Source of the DNA: an uncultured marine group III euryarchaeote
Lineage (GTDB): Archaea; Thermoplasmatota; Poseidoniia; MGIII; CG-Epi1
Direction of reading: 5' to 3'
DNA length: 41,957 nt
Assembly (NCBI GenBank): GCA_902531985.1
Contig: CACAGG010000007.1
Location: 1 to 41,957 of the forward strand
Shown: piece after piece, positions 1 to 9,402 of the stretch
How the letters are laid out: every line of letters starts with the position of its first letter
Numbering within the stretch: the first letter of the stretch is position 1
Notes under the pieces: model-generated
Seen by the model: only the letters and a program-made list of their open reading frames with translations
Told to the model about the DNA's origin: nothing
Databases searched by the model: none
Position numbers and translations under genes: made by a program

Positions 1-2
1 AA

Positions 3-140
3 TCCTACAAGGCAAGAGGTAGTGCTGAAGTACGAAAAATATCAAAAAGAATTAATAAGAAACATGGAAGCCGTAAAAGAACAAGACGGAAAAAACCAAA
101 AAACGATAAAAAACAAACTAAAATCATAGAAAATGATTAA
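3..140 (+). CDS. 3' end of a CDS truncated by the window edge; very basic C-terminal tail (..YKARGSAEVRKISKRINKKHGSRKRTRRKKPKNDKKQTKIIEND*)
   Basis: Open frame 3 from the window edge to TAA at 138-140. Frame 1 (1-129) is also open, so the frame choice is uncertain. Confidence 0.4.
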   Translation, partial: SYKARGSAEVRKISKRINKKHGSRKRTRRKKPKNDKKQTKIIEND

Positions 141-162
141 AATACCTATAGTATCCTAGAAC

Positions 163-327
163 ATGAATACTCCAAGGAGAATTGGATTCCTGGCGATTGC
201 ATTAATATCATTTGTTTTTGGACTTAATCTGGTTGGAATTATAATTTTGGCAGGTGTTATTTTTGAATGGATAAACGAAATAAATAATACTCCTAAGCTA
301 CCAGAAGGAAAAAAAGGAAGTGAGTGA
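163..327 (+). CDS. Small membrane protein (54 aa: MNTPRRIGFLAIALISFVFGLNLVGIIILAGVIFEWINEINNTPKLPEGKKGSE)
   Basis: ATG-TGA ORF with a hydrophobic central helix. Below the size cutoff of the ORF track, which instead lists the antisense ORF 156-356. Confidence 0.55.
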   Translation: MNTPRRIGFLAIALISFVFGLNLVGIIILAGVIFEWINEINNTPKLPEGKKGSE

Positions 328-383
328 TACTGTGAGAAAATCAAAACACAATACATATTAATAGACTCACAATATCCAATACT

Positions 384-971
384 ATGGTTGAATTTAATTT
401 CGCTAGACCGCTTAGCACAATGAAATATGGACTTTACATTGGACTTGCATCTATTCCTGCAATTATACTAATAGCAATTGTAGCTCTCATTTTTGGTGGA
501 ATGATGGATGCAGCCTTCGATGGAGGTAATTTTGAAGAAGGAATTGCTGTCTTATTGATCGCACCCATTGTAATCACAGTTGTCGTTACTATTGCGTCAA
601 TACAAATAATCACTTTAGCGTTGAATTCCGCGTTCAACGATGCAATGCCTGCCTATGAATCTCTAGGTTATTTTGCTACATGGAGTAAGGCAGTTTCTAT
701 CTTTCTTGAACTATTATACTTATTTCTAATTATTATAATAGTATTTGTAGTTGGTACACTTGTAGCTGAGTCAAGCCCTGGATTATTTTTAATTCTGTTT
801 TTAGTAGGAATTACAATGTTCATTTTGGCCTATTTGGGCCTAATTCCATACGTATGTCGTAGAGTTCTGGAAAAGGGAACAGTTGAGACTGGAAGTAAAA
901 CGAATAATTTGGAAAAGGATCCATTAGAAGGATTACATGCTCCCGTTACTGAAAACGAGCCTGGAAACTAA
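384..971 (+). CDS. Multi-pass membrane protein, unknown function
   Basis: 195 aa ORF with several hydrophobic segments. Confidence 0.75.
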   Translation: MVEFNFARPLSTMKYGLYIGLASIPAIILIAIVALIFGGMMDAAFDGGNFEEGIAVLLIAPIVITVVVTIASIQIITLALNSAFNDAMPAYESLGYFATWSKAVSIFLELLYLFLIIIIVFVVGTLVAESSPGLFLILFLVGITMFILAYLGLIPYVCRRVLEKGTVETGSKTNNLEKDPLEGLHAPVTENEPGN

Positions 972-1222
972 TATAAAGAATTAAATATAATATAATAGAA
1001 TATACTAAAATAAATAATATAATAAACAACTCTTAAATTATAAAATTTATCAATATTTAGTAATTTATATTATTTAATCAATTATACTAAAACATATAAT
1101 ATTATACAAATTAATTAAATAATTAAATCCCTACAATTTTACGAAACTCTAGGGGTTTCCGTGTTTTTCAGAGATCTATTACTTATGTTAAAAAACGATT
1201 CCTTTATATATTACTTTTTATA

Positions 1223-2161
1223 ATGTATATTATAACAAGTAAAATGGATATTATCGCAGAAAACAGCCCAGACCTCCAAAAAATGGTGATGTCTGTAGTA
1301 AACCAACGTCAAAACCAAAATAGTAGACAAACCTACTATACTGCACTAACTCAATTTTTCAATTGGTACAGTGCGGGGGACAATCAAGGTATTACTGCAG
1401 AAATAATTCGCGAGTACCTACTTTACTTAGAAAACCGTGGAAAATCAAAATCTACGATTTCTACAAGCCTTTCAGTACTTAGACAACTTTTCAAAGATTT
1501 GCGAAGATTGGAAGTAATTGATGAAAAAATATACAATGATCTTTTGGAAATAAAATTTAAGAGACAAATCGGGCAAAGGCACAAAACTTGGTTGGAACAA
1601 GAAGAAGTGCAAAAATTATTGAATAATCTCAATTCAAAAAAAATGAGTATTTTAAGAGATAGAGCACTAATTGCAATAATGACAGGATGCGGACTAAGAC
1701 GTTTTGAAATCTCTGATTTAAAAATAACACAAATGAAAGAAGTCCAGGGAAGATGGGCTTTTGCTGACATTAAAGGAAAAGGAGAGAGATACAGAACAGT
1801 TGCAATTCCTGAATATGCAATGAAATGCTTAGAGGAATGGCTTGATATCAGCAAAACTGTGGGTAAAACAGACAGAATTTTCTTTTCAATACGCAAAAAT
1901 GGTGAAATTGGAAATACAATGATAACTCCACAAGGAATAAGAGATATAGTTGCAAAACATTCCCAAAATATACTAGATAAACAAATTCTTCCACATGATC
2001 TTAGGAGAACTTATGCACAATTATCGTACAAGGCAGGAGCGCCTCTTAGACAAGTGCAATTAAGTTTAGGTCACAGTAGCATTAGAACCACAGAAATTTA
2101 TCTAGGATTAGACCAAGATTTGACTAATGCTCCTGGTGATTATCTGGACATTGCAGTCTAA
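1223..2161 (+). CDS. xerA: Tyrosine recombinase, XerA/XerC/D-like (start may be the ATG at 1244)
   Basis: Core-binding N-terminal domain; catalytic-type motifs GCGLRRFEI (Arg), LPHDLRRTYA (HxxR), LGHSS and TTEIYLG (Tyr). Confidence 0.9.
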   Translation: MYIITSKMDIIAENSPDLQKMVMSVVNQRQNQNSRQTYYTALTQFFNWYSAGDNQGITAEIIREYLLYLENRGKSKSTISTSLSVLRQLFKDLRRLEVIDEKIYNDLLEIKFKRQIGQRHKTWLEQEEVQKLLNNLNSKKMSILRDRALIAIMTGCGLRRFEISDLKITQMKEVQGRWAFADIKGKGERYRTVAIPEYAMKCLEEWLDISKTVGKTDRIFFSIRKNGEIGNTMITPQGIRDIVAKHSQNILDKQILPHDLRRTYAQLSYKAGAPLRQVQLSLGHSSIRTTEIYLGLDQDLTNAPGDYLDIAV

Positions 2162-2198
2162 AGATTAATGATTTATTTACAGGGGGATATTACCCACT

Positions 2199-2921
2199 AT
2201 GCCTTCCGTAGATGAAATAAATAGACAATTTGAAGATGCAGGCCTACCTGAGTTTAAGAATAACAGAAACACGGGAGTATTATCTGAAAGACTTCAAGAT
2301 GATGAAATTATCGAGACAGCATCACTAGCACGAAAAGAAGTTAAGCAAGGAGATATTGTAGGCGAAATGAATGTTGGACTATTATTAGCTACTAATATTA
2401 GAACTTTTTACATTAACAAAGGTGTGATGTGGGGATGTAGTTTTGAAGAATTTGATTACTCTAAAATAAATTCAATCGAACAAGAAAAAGAAACTTGGAC
2501 TACAACAATTACAATATCTGATTCAGACAAACATTATGAAGTTAGTATCCACAACGAGGATAAAAATCATGCAAAAAGAATAGTAAATGCGATATGTAAA
2601 AAAATTGCTCAAGTGAATGAAAAATATTTGAATTATCACAAAGCAATCGAATTTTATGATAGAATAGGAGAACATGAAGAGTCTGCCCGAATAAGAGAAA
2701 TTATTACAGAACAAAAAACTGTAAAAGTCACTCAGAAAGTAGTTCACGGAGATGAAATTACCAAGACAGAAATCAAAGATAGCGTTGTCAGCAAATCAAA
2801 TATTGGTACCGGTGGAGATGACAAAGTAGCTAAACTAGAAAAAATCGCTAACCTGAAGAAAGAAGGCCTGATAGACGACGACGAGTACAAGCAGATGAAG
2901 AAGGAAATTCTGGGGAAATAA
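2199..2921 (+). CDS. PH-like domain protein with C-terminal SHOCT motif
   Basis: C-terminal KLEKIANLKKEGLIDDDEYKQMKKEILGK is typical of SHOCT; the middle region resembles a bacterial PH domain. Confidence 0.75.
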   Translation: MPSVDEINRQFEDAGLPEFKNNRNTGVLSERLQDDEIIETASLARKEVKQGDIVGEMNVGLLLATNIRTFYINKGVMWGCSFEEFDYSKINSIEQEKETWTTTITISDSDKHYEVSIHNEDKNHAKRIVNAICKKIAQVNEKYLNYHKAIEFYDRIGEHEESARIREIITEQKTVKVTQKVVHGDEITKTEIKDSVVSKSNIGTGGDDKVAKLEKIANLKKEGLIDDDEYKQMKKEILGK

Positions 2922-2961
2922 ACTAAATAATTGATATTCTAGGGATAGTTGCTAAGGATTA

Positions 2962-3549
2962 TTATCCAACACTCAATGCTTGTAATAAGCTCAAAGTCAA
3001 TGCCACAACTGAAGACCCCATAAATGTGAATTTTAATCTGGTTGAAGTAATAACTGAAGCCCAGCCAGTTAGAGACAGACCTACTGCTGAGAATAAAACG
3101 GCTAATTGATATTCATCTGCAGCATTATTTTGACTTTCTGCTATGCCTGCTAATTCTTGACCTTCAGATTCTCTCAAAGAAGCATATGCATACATCTCTT
3201 CAAAGTACTGATCATCAAATGGTCCAGTAGTACGATTATCACTATCTACAGCTGATTGTGAAAGACCTGAAAAATAAAACATAGCGAGGGATTCATTACC
3301 ATCATTTGAAGCTATAACATAAGAATCATAAGAATTCATATCATACATTATAGCCTGATTAGCTTCTAAATATAGCGAATTAGCTTCTACGATAATCGAT
3401 TGTGAAGAAAAATAATTATGTGTAGAATTAGAATCTTCCATGTGTGAATAGTATGCTGTTGAAGCTGTTAGTATTGAAAGTAAAGCGATTAGGCCTGCAA
3501 TAGACCATTCTGTTTTGTTTTCAAAATTGGACATTGATTCGTCACTCAT
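2962..3549 (-). CDS. Membrane protein, unknown function (DUF4337-like layout)
   Basis: 195 aa; TM near the N-terminus, a polar central region, then two C-terminal TMs. Confidence 0.6.
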   Translation of the reverse strand: MSDESMSNFENKTEWSIAGLIALLSILTASTAYYSHMEDSNSTHNYFSSQSIIVEANSLYLEANQAIMYDMNSYDSYVIASNDGNESLAMFYFSGLSQSAVDSDNRTTGPFDDQYFEEMYAYASLRESEGQELAGIAESQNNAADEYQLAVLFSAVGLSLTGWASVITSTRLKFTFMGSSVVALTLSLLQALSVG

Positions 3550-3598
3550 AGTAAACTACTGAACTGCCTTTCAAATAATTTGTGATAAATTAAGAACG

Positions 3599-4921
3599 CT
3601 ATCTAGTTCCCCAGGAACGCTCTCTCAGAGTCAAAAAAGCCCAAGGCAACATAACTAGAGTTGCAAAAATCCATAATGGCATCATTGGCATGAAAGAGAA
3701 AAAACCAACTCTGTCTGCAGGAGGCATTTGAAACGCCCAGTAAAATGTCTGGTGTAACATTACAATTAAAGTAAGTCCACTAGCATACGTCAATGGATTG
3801 GTAACTCCTGTTATTGGACCATAAACTAAGAAATATCCGACAACGAAAGGCGCCATTAAAGTCACAAATAAAACTCCATAGAAAGCTAAAGCTGCAGGTC
3901 TAGGTCTCCGCCACATGTGACTAACTGCACTAATAGATTCCATCAAAAATGACCTGCGCCATCTAATTTGCTGACGTATCCACTGCTTAAGTGTATAAGG
4001 TACTGCAGTTCTAGCTACCGCGTTTGGGACATATATTGTATCATAACCATCACGTAAAAGCAAATTGGTAAGACCTCTATCATCACCATAAGTTCTCTTA
4101 AGTCCTAAGAAGGTTTGACTCAGCCACTCATTCATCCGAGACTTAATTATATTCGTACGATAAATACTGAAGGCTCCAGAACAACAGATAACACTGCCAA
4201 AATAAGATTCTAAAGATTTAAATGATCTAAAGGCAATAAAATACTGTTGCGTTTGCATCCGAGTTAGCCAATTAACTTTAGCATTTTTTACATCAGTATG
4301 ACCACAAACTGCACCTATTTTGGATGAGTAAAAGCCCCTGACACCTTCCTTAATAGCATCTGATTCAACCACTGAATCACTATCTACCAGGATAGTCAAT
4401 TCTGAATTATGTTGTTTCATACCTACTGCTATTGCTTCTCTTTTACCTACATTTTCAGTTAAATGAATAACCTCGTGGCCAAATTCCTTACCACATTTAT
4501 CCATCCAAGCACCAGTATCATCATCACTACCATCGTTAATCAGAATCACCTTAAGCTTACTTTTCGGATAATCCACATCACGAAGGGCTTTTGCAGTATC
4601 ATAAATTGCATCTGATTCATTTTTAGCAGGAACAATTACTGCTACAGTTGGTTCATACTCACCAAGCTCAAGGAGTGGAGGATTATACAATGCAAAAAAT
4701 ACATAACGAGATAATATCAGGACTGCCACTAACCACATGTACACAATAAACATAGGATGAAACTCTAGATCAAGACCTACCCTAATTGCAAATACAATAC
4801 AAACTAACCCAACAAAAAACATCCAAAAGGCCAATTGCTGCCTTGTCCTGATTTTAAGAAGCTTCTTTAAACTAAACCAGGGGCCTTGGCGATTACTTGA
4901 AATATTATGCTCTGCAACCAT
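3599..4921 (-). CDS. Membrane-bound processive glycosyltransferase family 2
   Basis: N-terminal TMs; VAVIVPAKNES, INDGSDDDT, VDSDSVV and the QQIRWRRS (QxxRW) motif; C-terminal TMs. Confidence 0.9.
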   Translation of the reverse strand: MVAEHNISSNRQGPWFSLKKLLKIRTRQQLAFWMFFVGLVCIVFAIRVGLDLEFHPMFIVYMWLVAVLILSRYVFFALYNPPLLELGEYEPTVAVIVPAKNESDAIYDTAKALRDVDYPKSKLKVILINDGSDDDTGAWMDKCGKEFGHEVIHLTENVGKREAIAVGMKQHNSELTILVDSDSVVESDAIKEGVRGFYSSKIGAVCGHTDVKNAKVNWLTRMQTQQYFIAFRSFKSLESYFGSVICCSGAFSIYRTNIIKSRMNEWLSQTFLGLKRTYGDDRGLTNLLLRDGYDTIYVPNAVARTAVPYTLKQWIRQQIRWRRSFLMESISAVSHMWRRPRPAALAFYGVLFVTLMAPFVVGYFLVYGPITGVTNPLTYASGLTLIVMLHQTFYWAFQMPPADRVGFFSFMPMMPLWIFATLVMLPWAFLTLRERSWGTR

Positions 4922-5129
4922 AGTTTCATCGAATACTAATATATAGTTTTGAAGACTCTATATAACAGTAGTCACTTCGTCAAATGGTGAATTATTTGGC
5001 CCACAAAAAAATTAACATATTGGATTTCACGAAGAGCTAGCAACAAAAACAAATATTTTGATACGACAATCTGCGTATTTGCATTCGCTAATCTATAATA
5101 TATTTGTACAGTTAAAGTATAAACGTAAT

Positions 5130-5705
5130 TTAAGAATAATGTGTCCAGCCTTCTGGAATATAGGCATGACTTAATGCCATAATATATAGGAAACAAAGTC
5201 CTAGAAATATTATCCTAAGAGGTCTAAAGTTTGGTGTAAAAATATTAAGCCAAAAATAGGAATATAGGAATAGTAGCAAAAATCCCTCCATTGAAGGCAG
5301 GTAGCCTGCTACATCGCCTTCACTAAAACCCCACCAATCTCCCCACACTGTGGGTTCTACTCTTGGTTCAGCCCCTCCTGAACCAAATACCCAAATATCA
5401 AATTGAATGTTTGGAGCCGTGGCCTGTCCTCCGATTAATAGCCTGACTAATCCCTCTAGTACTCTCAATGGTCCAAAAAATACTATCCAAACTGGATAGC
5501 TAACGTATGGCACCATTCCCCATATTGGCATTATTACTCCAAATATTGCCTTAACTCTCCAGTTTTGAAGAAATGCAGGAGTAGATACTACAACTCCAGA
5601 GGTTTCGTACAATGGACTAGTGTCAGACGTTGTAGATGACTTATCCCCTTCCTTCCACCTACGGTATTCCTCGCTTTCCTGAGATATATCCCCATCATCA
5701 TACAT
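5130..5705 (-). CDS. Membrane protein, unknown function
   Basis: 191 aa ORF with several hydrophobic segments. Confidence 0.6.
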   Translation of the reverse strand: MYDDGDISQESEEYRRWKEGDKSSTTSDTSPLYETSGVVVSTPAFLQNWRVKAIFGVIMPIWGMVPYVSYPVWIVFFGPLRVLEGLVRLLIGGQATAPNIQFDIWVFGSGGAEPRVEPTVWGDWWGFSEGDVAGYLPSMEGFLLLFLYSYFWLNIFTPNFRPLRIIFLGLCFLYIMALSHAYIPEGWTHYS

Positions 5706-5792
5706 AAATATTCAATAAAATATGCTATTAATACTTGCATTGCATAAATATATATAATCTCAAAAAGGAAGCTAATTAGGGCGCACTAATAA

Positions 5793-6422
5793 ATGGAAAA
5801 TATTTCAGACTATATTATCATTCTTAGCTATATGGTTTTTTTGAGCTATTCTCCAGGTCCAAACAACATTTTATGCTCAATAAATGGAACAAAGTATGGA
5901 TGGCAAAAGACAATACCTTTAATCACAGGAATGGTTTTCGGATTTTTTCTTGTAGGATTTATTACTAGTCTAAGTATTGAATTCATTAAAGGACAAGAAG
6001 ATTTACTAGATTCAATGAAATATTTCTGCTGCACCTACCTCCTATATCTATCATACATGATAATAAACGATGATCCAAATCAGTACAAAGAAGATGTTGA
6101 GGCTCTAGAGAGTCCAATGCAATTTGCAAATGGATTTGTGTTACAATTTATAAATGGAAAAGTAATTTTCTACTATATTATCCTAATGACTGTTTATGCT
6201 TCTAGATTGGGCAGTGCTTATTCAATAAAATTTGGACTACTGCTGGGGGCCTCATTTGTTGGACTAACTGCAGTTTCTACTTGGACAATAATGGGTGTTT
6301 TTCTCAGAAAATATTTGTCTGATCCCAGTCGCGCTAAAAATACAAATTATTTGCTAGGGTTTCTACTCGGGATCGTTGCTCTTGATTTAGCTTTCCACGA
6401 TGAAGTAATGAATATTTTGTAA
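5793..6422 (+). CDS. LysE-family translocator
   Basis: SPGPNNILCSINGTKYGWQKTIPLITGMVFGF N-terminal signature; about 6 TMs. Confidence 0.85.
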   Translation: MENISDYIIILSYMVFLSYSPGPNNILCSINGTKYGWQKTIPLITGMVFGFFLVGFITSLSIEFIKGQEDLLDSMKYFCCTYLLYLSYMIINDDPNQYKEDVEALESPMQFANGFVLQFINGKVIFYYIILMTVYASRLGSAYSIKFGLLLGASFVGLTAVSTWTIMGVFLRKYLSDPSRAKNTNYLLGFLLGIVALDLAFHDEVMNIL

Positions 6423-6467
6423 CTACATTATTTACTCAGCACTAGTGCACAGCAATAAGACATTACA

Positions 6468-6475
6468 TTTATATA
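6468..6475 (+). promoter_or_regulatory. TATA box of the rhodopsin gene
   Basis: TTTATATA centred about 25 nt upstream of the ATG at 6497, the spacing expected for a leaderless archaeal mRNA. Confidence 0.55.
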
Positions 6476-6487
6476 CGCAAATATTGA

Positions 6488-7273
6488 ATGTTGAATATGT
6501 TAAACAATCGAACTCTAGGTTTGACCGTTTTAGTTGGCTTGCTTTTCGCAGGAAGTGCTAGTGCTGAAACAACACCATTGTCAGAGAAAGACATGGTTGC
6601 AGTAAGTTTCTGGATTGCAACCGCAATGATGTTTGCTTCAACTATATTCTTTCTCGTCGAAAGAAGTAATGTAGCTCCAAAATGGAGAACATCAATGACT
6701 GTCGCAGCATTGGTAACTGGTGTAGCATGGTATCATTATACTTACATGAGAGATCACTGGGTTGCAGAACGCGAAAGTCCTTTAGTTCTAAGATACATTG
6801 ATTGGCTAATTACTGTTCCACTTCAAGTTGCTGAATTTTATCTTATTCTAGCTGCAATAGGTGTTGCGTCTGCCGCACTTTTCTGGAGATTATTTGGAGC
6901 ATCTATCATTATGCTAGTATTCGGATTCCTTGGAGAGTCTGGACAACTGGACGCAATGCTTGCTTGGGGTATAGGTGTCCTAGCATGGGCATATATCGTC
7001 TATGAAGTATGGGCTGGAGATGCAAAGAAAGCTTCTGAAAAAGCAAGCGAAGGAACAAAACTTGCTTTCACATACATGACATACATACTTACCTTTGGAT
7101 GGGCTATCTATCCACTCGGTTACCTCTACGGAGAGGGAGTCTTTGGAGATGAAGACTTAGATATGCTAAACATTGTTTACAACATCGCAGATGTAGTCAA
7201 CAAGACAGCATTCGGTATGATGATCTGGTATGCCGCAACAGTAGATACTGCTGCTGCTGAAGCAGAAGATTAA
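6488..7273 (+). CDS. Proteorhodopsin-type light-driven proton pump (likely true start at the ATG 6497)
   Basis: Signal peptide; helix C RYIDWLITVPLQVAEFYLIL (Asp acceptor, Glu donor, Gln at the spectral-tuning site); VAWYHYTYMRDHW; Schiff-base Lys in VVNKTAFGMMIW. Confidence 0.97.
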   Translation: MLNMLNNRTLGLTVLVGLLFAGSASAETTPLSEKDMVAVSFWIATAMMFASTIFFLVERSNVAPKWRTSMTVAALVTGVAWYHYTYMRDHWVAERESPLVLRYIDWLITVPLQVAEFYLILAAIGVASAALFWRLFGASIIMLVFGFLGESGQLDAMLAWGIGVLAWAYIVYEVWAGDAKKASEKASEGTKLAFTYMTYILTFGWAIYPLGYLYGEGVFGDEDLDMLNIVYNIADVVNKTAFGMMIWYAATVDTAAAEAED

Positions 7274-7286
7274 GTCGTCACGGTGT

Positions 7287-7306
7287 CGCCCCTTAGCTAA
7301 GGGGCG
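7287..7306 (+). terminator. Perfect 20-bp palindrome CGCCCCTTAGCTAAGGGGCG downstream of the rhodopsin gene; possible 3'-end hairpin
   Basis: Exactly self-complementary; 14 nt after the stop codon; not followed by a U-tract. Confidence 0.45.
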
Positions 7307-7359
7307 GCTCCAAACCGCACAAGTGTTAATCCTAATTTAATCCCCTCTATTCTCATCCT

Positions 7360-7680
7360 ATGAAAGTAGGACTTGTTATCAGTCAAACAGACCCTGAAAC
7401 TGTGTGGAATGCCTTTAGATTTGCTAATTTTTCAATAAGTAAAGGCCATGAAGTTAGAACTTTTTTAATCGGAAAAGGTGTAGAATGTGTTGATATTGTT
7501 CACGAAGAATTTAACGTTATAGAAGAAATCAACAAATATGTCTACAATAAAGGTGAAATATTTGCTTGTGGAACATGTCTAGCGTCCCGTAAAAAAGAAG
7601 GAACTCCAATATGCCCTATGTCCACTATGAATGATCTTATGGAATTAGTAGAAGAATCTGACAAAATTGTTTCATTTTGA
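7360..7680 (+). CDS. DsrE-family protein
   Basis: 106 aa; VGLVISQTDPETVWNAFRFANFSISKGHEVRTFLIGKGVE and FACGTCLASRKKEG, typical of DsrE-like proteins. Confidence 0.85.
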   Translation: MKVGLVISQTDPETVWNAFRFANFSISKGHEVRTFLIGKGVECVDIVHEEFNVIEEINKYVYNKGEIFACGTCLASRKKEGTPICPMSTMNDLMELVEESDKIVSF

Positions 7681-7751
7681 TTCTTTCTCAGTCCACTTTG
7701 AAGACTGACGTCGGTAATATTTTTTGAACTTGCGATTGAGATGTTTCATAT

Positions 7752-9317
7752 CTAATTCTTGTCGTATATTGGAGTCTCATCTAAATGCATTGCTGCGATA
7801 AATATCCACCAAGTTATTAAATCAAAAGAATGGACTAAGCTCTGCACGCCTGTAGCATTGTCCATAACCATCATTTCAATCATCTTATCAAGAGTATCGC
7901 ATTGCCTATGGTAACAATCTGAGCCCCCTGTCAAACTACCCCAATCAACACTTACAACTCCTAATTGATCTGCAAATCTTTCATAATCTGAACGGCCTCT
8001 ATCACTATCATGTACTGATATAGATTGTCTTTTCTGATCTGAAGAATCAACGTCTTTCATAGAGGCGTAACCCTCTTTATGGAAAATTTCACGCCCCAAC
8101 CTGAGTGCCTCTGAAGTATTATGATTATCCGTACCTATCCATTCTAAAAGCCCTATCATTTCCCATTGATCTCCTAAAACTTCATCATCGTAATTAGGTA
8201 TACAATCTACTACAAGCGTGTAATAACCTGGCCAATTAGTTCCAACTGCATCTGCGTTCAAATAATTTGTAACTGTAACTCCGGGAGGAATAGTCTCAAT
8301 CCACATGTCACTACCATCATAACCATTCTCTTCATTACTCCAAAAACAAACAACAATTGTACGTCTATGTTCAAACTGTGCAAGACCTTTAGCAGCTTCT
8401 AAAATCAGAGCAACTCCTGCCTTGTTATCATGAGCACCAATGCTAGTTCCTTCGCCGCCACCACTTCCTGGCTCTGCCACATCTAAATGAGCACCTAGAA
8501 CTAACCACTCATCAGGATACAAAGTTCCTGTTTTGTACCCGCACACATTCTCTGCCCTAGGACTACTTGCAGTTCGATAATTGTGTATTTGAGCATCGTA
8601 ACCATATGCAGTAAGCTCACCACTAAAAAAATTCAAAGCATTAGTGTAGTCAGGCTGAGGAGGTTCTGTGAAAGGTCCCCACAAATCGTTGAAGTCTCCA
8701 TCTACGGCAATTATTTGCATCATTTCAAAGACACTTAGTCCATCAATCAAACCCGCCCCATGCAAAGACCCCTCTTCTGCTGACAAACCTTCCCTAACTG
8801 GCCTTAAAACGTCTAAAAATTGATATTCTACTGCACCTGTAGTCACATATGCTCTCTGCAAAGATGGAAATGTTGAATTTGCAGACTTTAATTGAACGCC
8901 TAGATTATTTTCAAGACCAAACTGATTTCCATCTCTTTGAATCCATTCACGCCAACTCTCATTAGTTTTTCTAAGTGGCCATTCTTCTCTACCATAATCT
9001 GACATCAAAAATACGCACTCTTCACTACTTGGAGGTACAAGAATTTGAATTGTATATGAAGAATAGGCTGCATTAAAATCTAAAATTGTACCATTTTGAA
9101 AATAACCCGTATCTGAATTATATATTAGGTAAGGAACCAAAACACTCATACGATCTGAGCTCACAATACGTAAATTCTGAACTTCGCCCCCAACCAAATA
9201 ATCGACCGAAAATTCTAATTCAAGAGAGTCATCCATAGAATCTTCCATGCAGCCACAAAAAGTAGGGAAAATCATCAAAAAAGCAATCAAACTTGATGAA
9301 ATTCTGGAAACTTCCAT
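7752..9317 (-). CDS. Secreted lipoprotein, M28-family metallopeptidase
   Basis: Lipobox-like FPTFCGC; GAHLD, GAHDNKAG, WSNEENG and YHRQCD metal-ligand motifs. Confidence 0.88.
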   Translation of the reverse strand: MEVSRISSSLIAFLMIFPTFCGCMEDSMDDSLELEFSVDYLVGGEVQNLRIVSSDRMSVLVPYLIYNSDTGYFQNGTILDFNAAYSSYTIQILVPPSSEECVFLMSDYGREEWPLRKTNESWREWIQRDGNQFGLENNLGVQLKSANSTFPSLQRAYVTTGAVEYQFLDVLRPVREGLSAEEGSLHGAGLIDGLSVFEMMQIIAVDGDFNDLWGPFTEPPQPDYTNALNFFSGELTAYGYDAQIHNYRTASSPRAENVCGYKTGTLYPDEWLVLGAHLDVAEPGSGGGEGTSIGAHDNKAGVALILEAAKGLAQFEHRRTIVVCFWSNEENGYDGSDMWIETIPPGVTVTNYLNADAVGTNWPGYYTLVVDCIPNYDDEVLGDQWEMIGLLEWIGTDNHNTSEALRLGREIFHKEGYASMKDVDSSDQKRQSISVHDSDRGRSDYERFADQLGVVSVDWGSLTGGSDCYHRQCDTLDKMIEMMVMDNATGVQSLVHSFDLITWWIFIAAMHLDETPIYDKN

Positions 9318-9402
9318 ATTATTGCAACGAGGAGTTCTTTTAATAATTGTATTAATATTTAATAAATTATATAATAAATTTAACGTATATTTATTATTTA
9401 AT

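Noticed and set aside
1423-1896. Minus-strand ORF of 157 aa
   Set aside because: Antisense to the recombinase coding sequence; no motif; composition typical of a shadow ORF.
1223-2161. Integrase marking a mobile element or provirus
   Set aside because: No tRNA, att repeats, or phage/plasmid genes nearby; the protein has the compact XerA-like layout expected of a housekeeping recombinase.
6488-7680. Rhodopsin-DsrE-like pair as a photo-redox operon
   Set aside because: A palindrome and a separate AT-rich gap lie between them; no evidence of co-transcription, and adjacency alone is weak.
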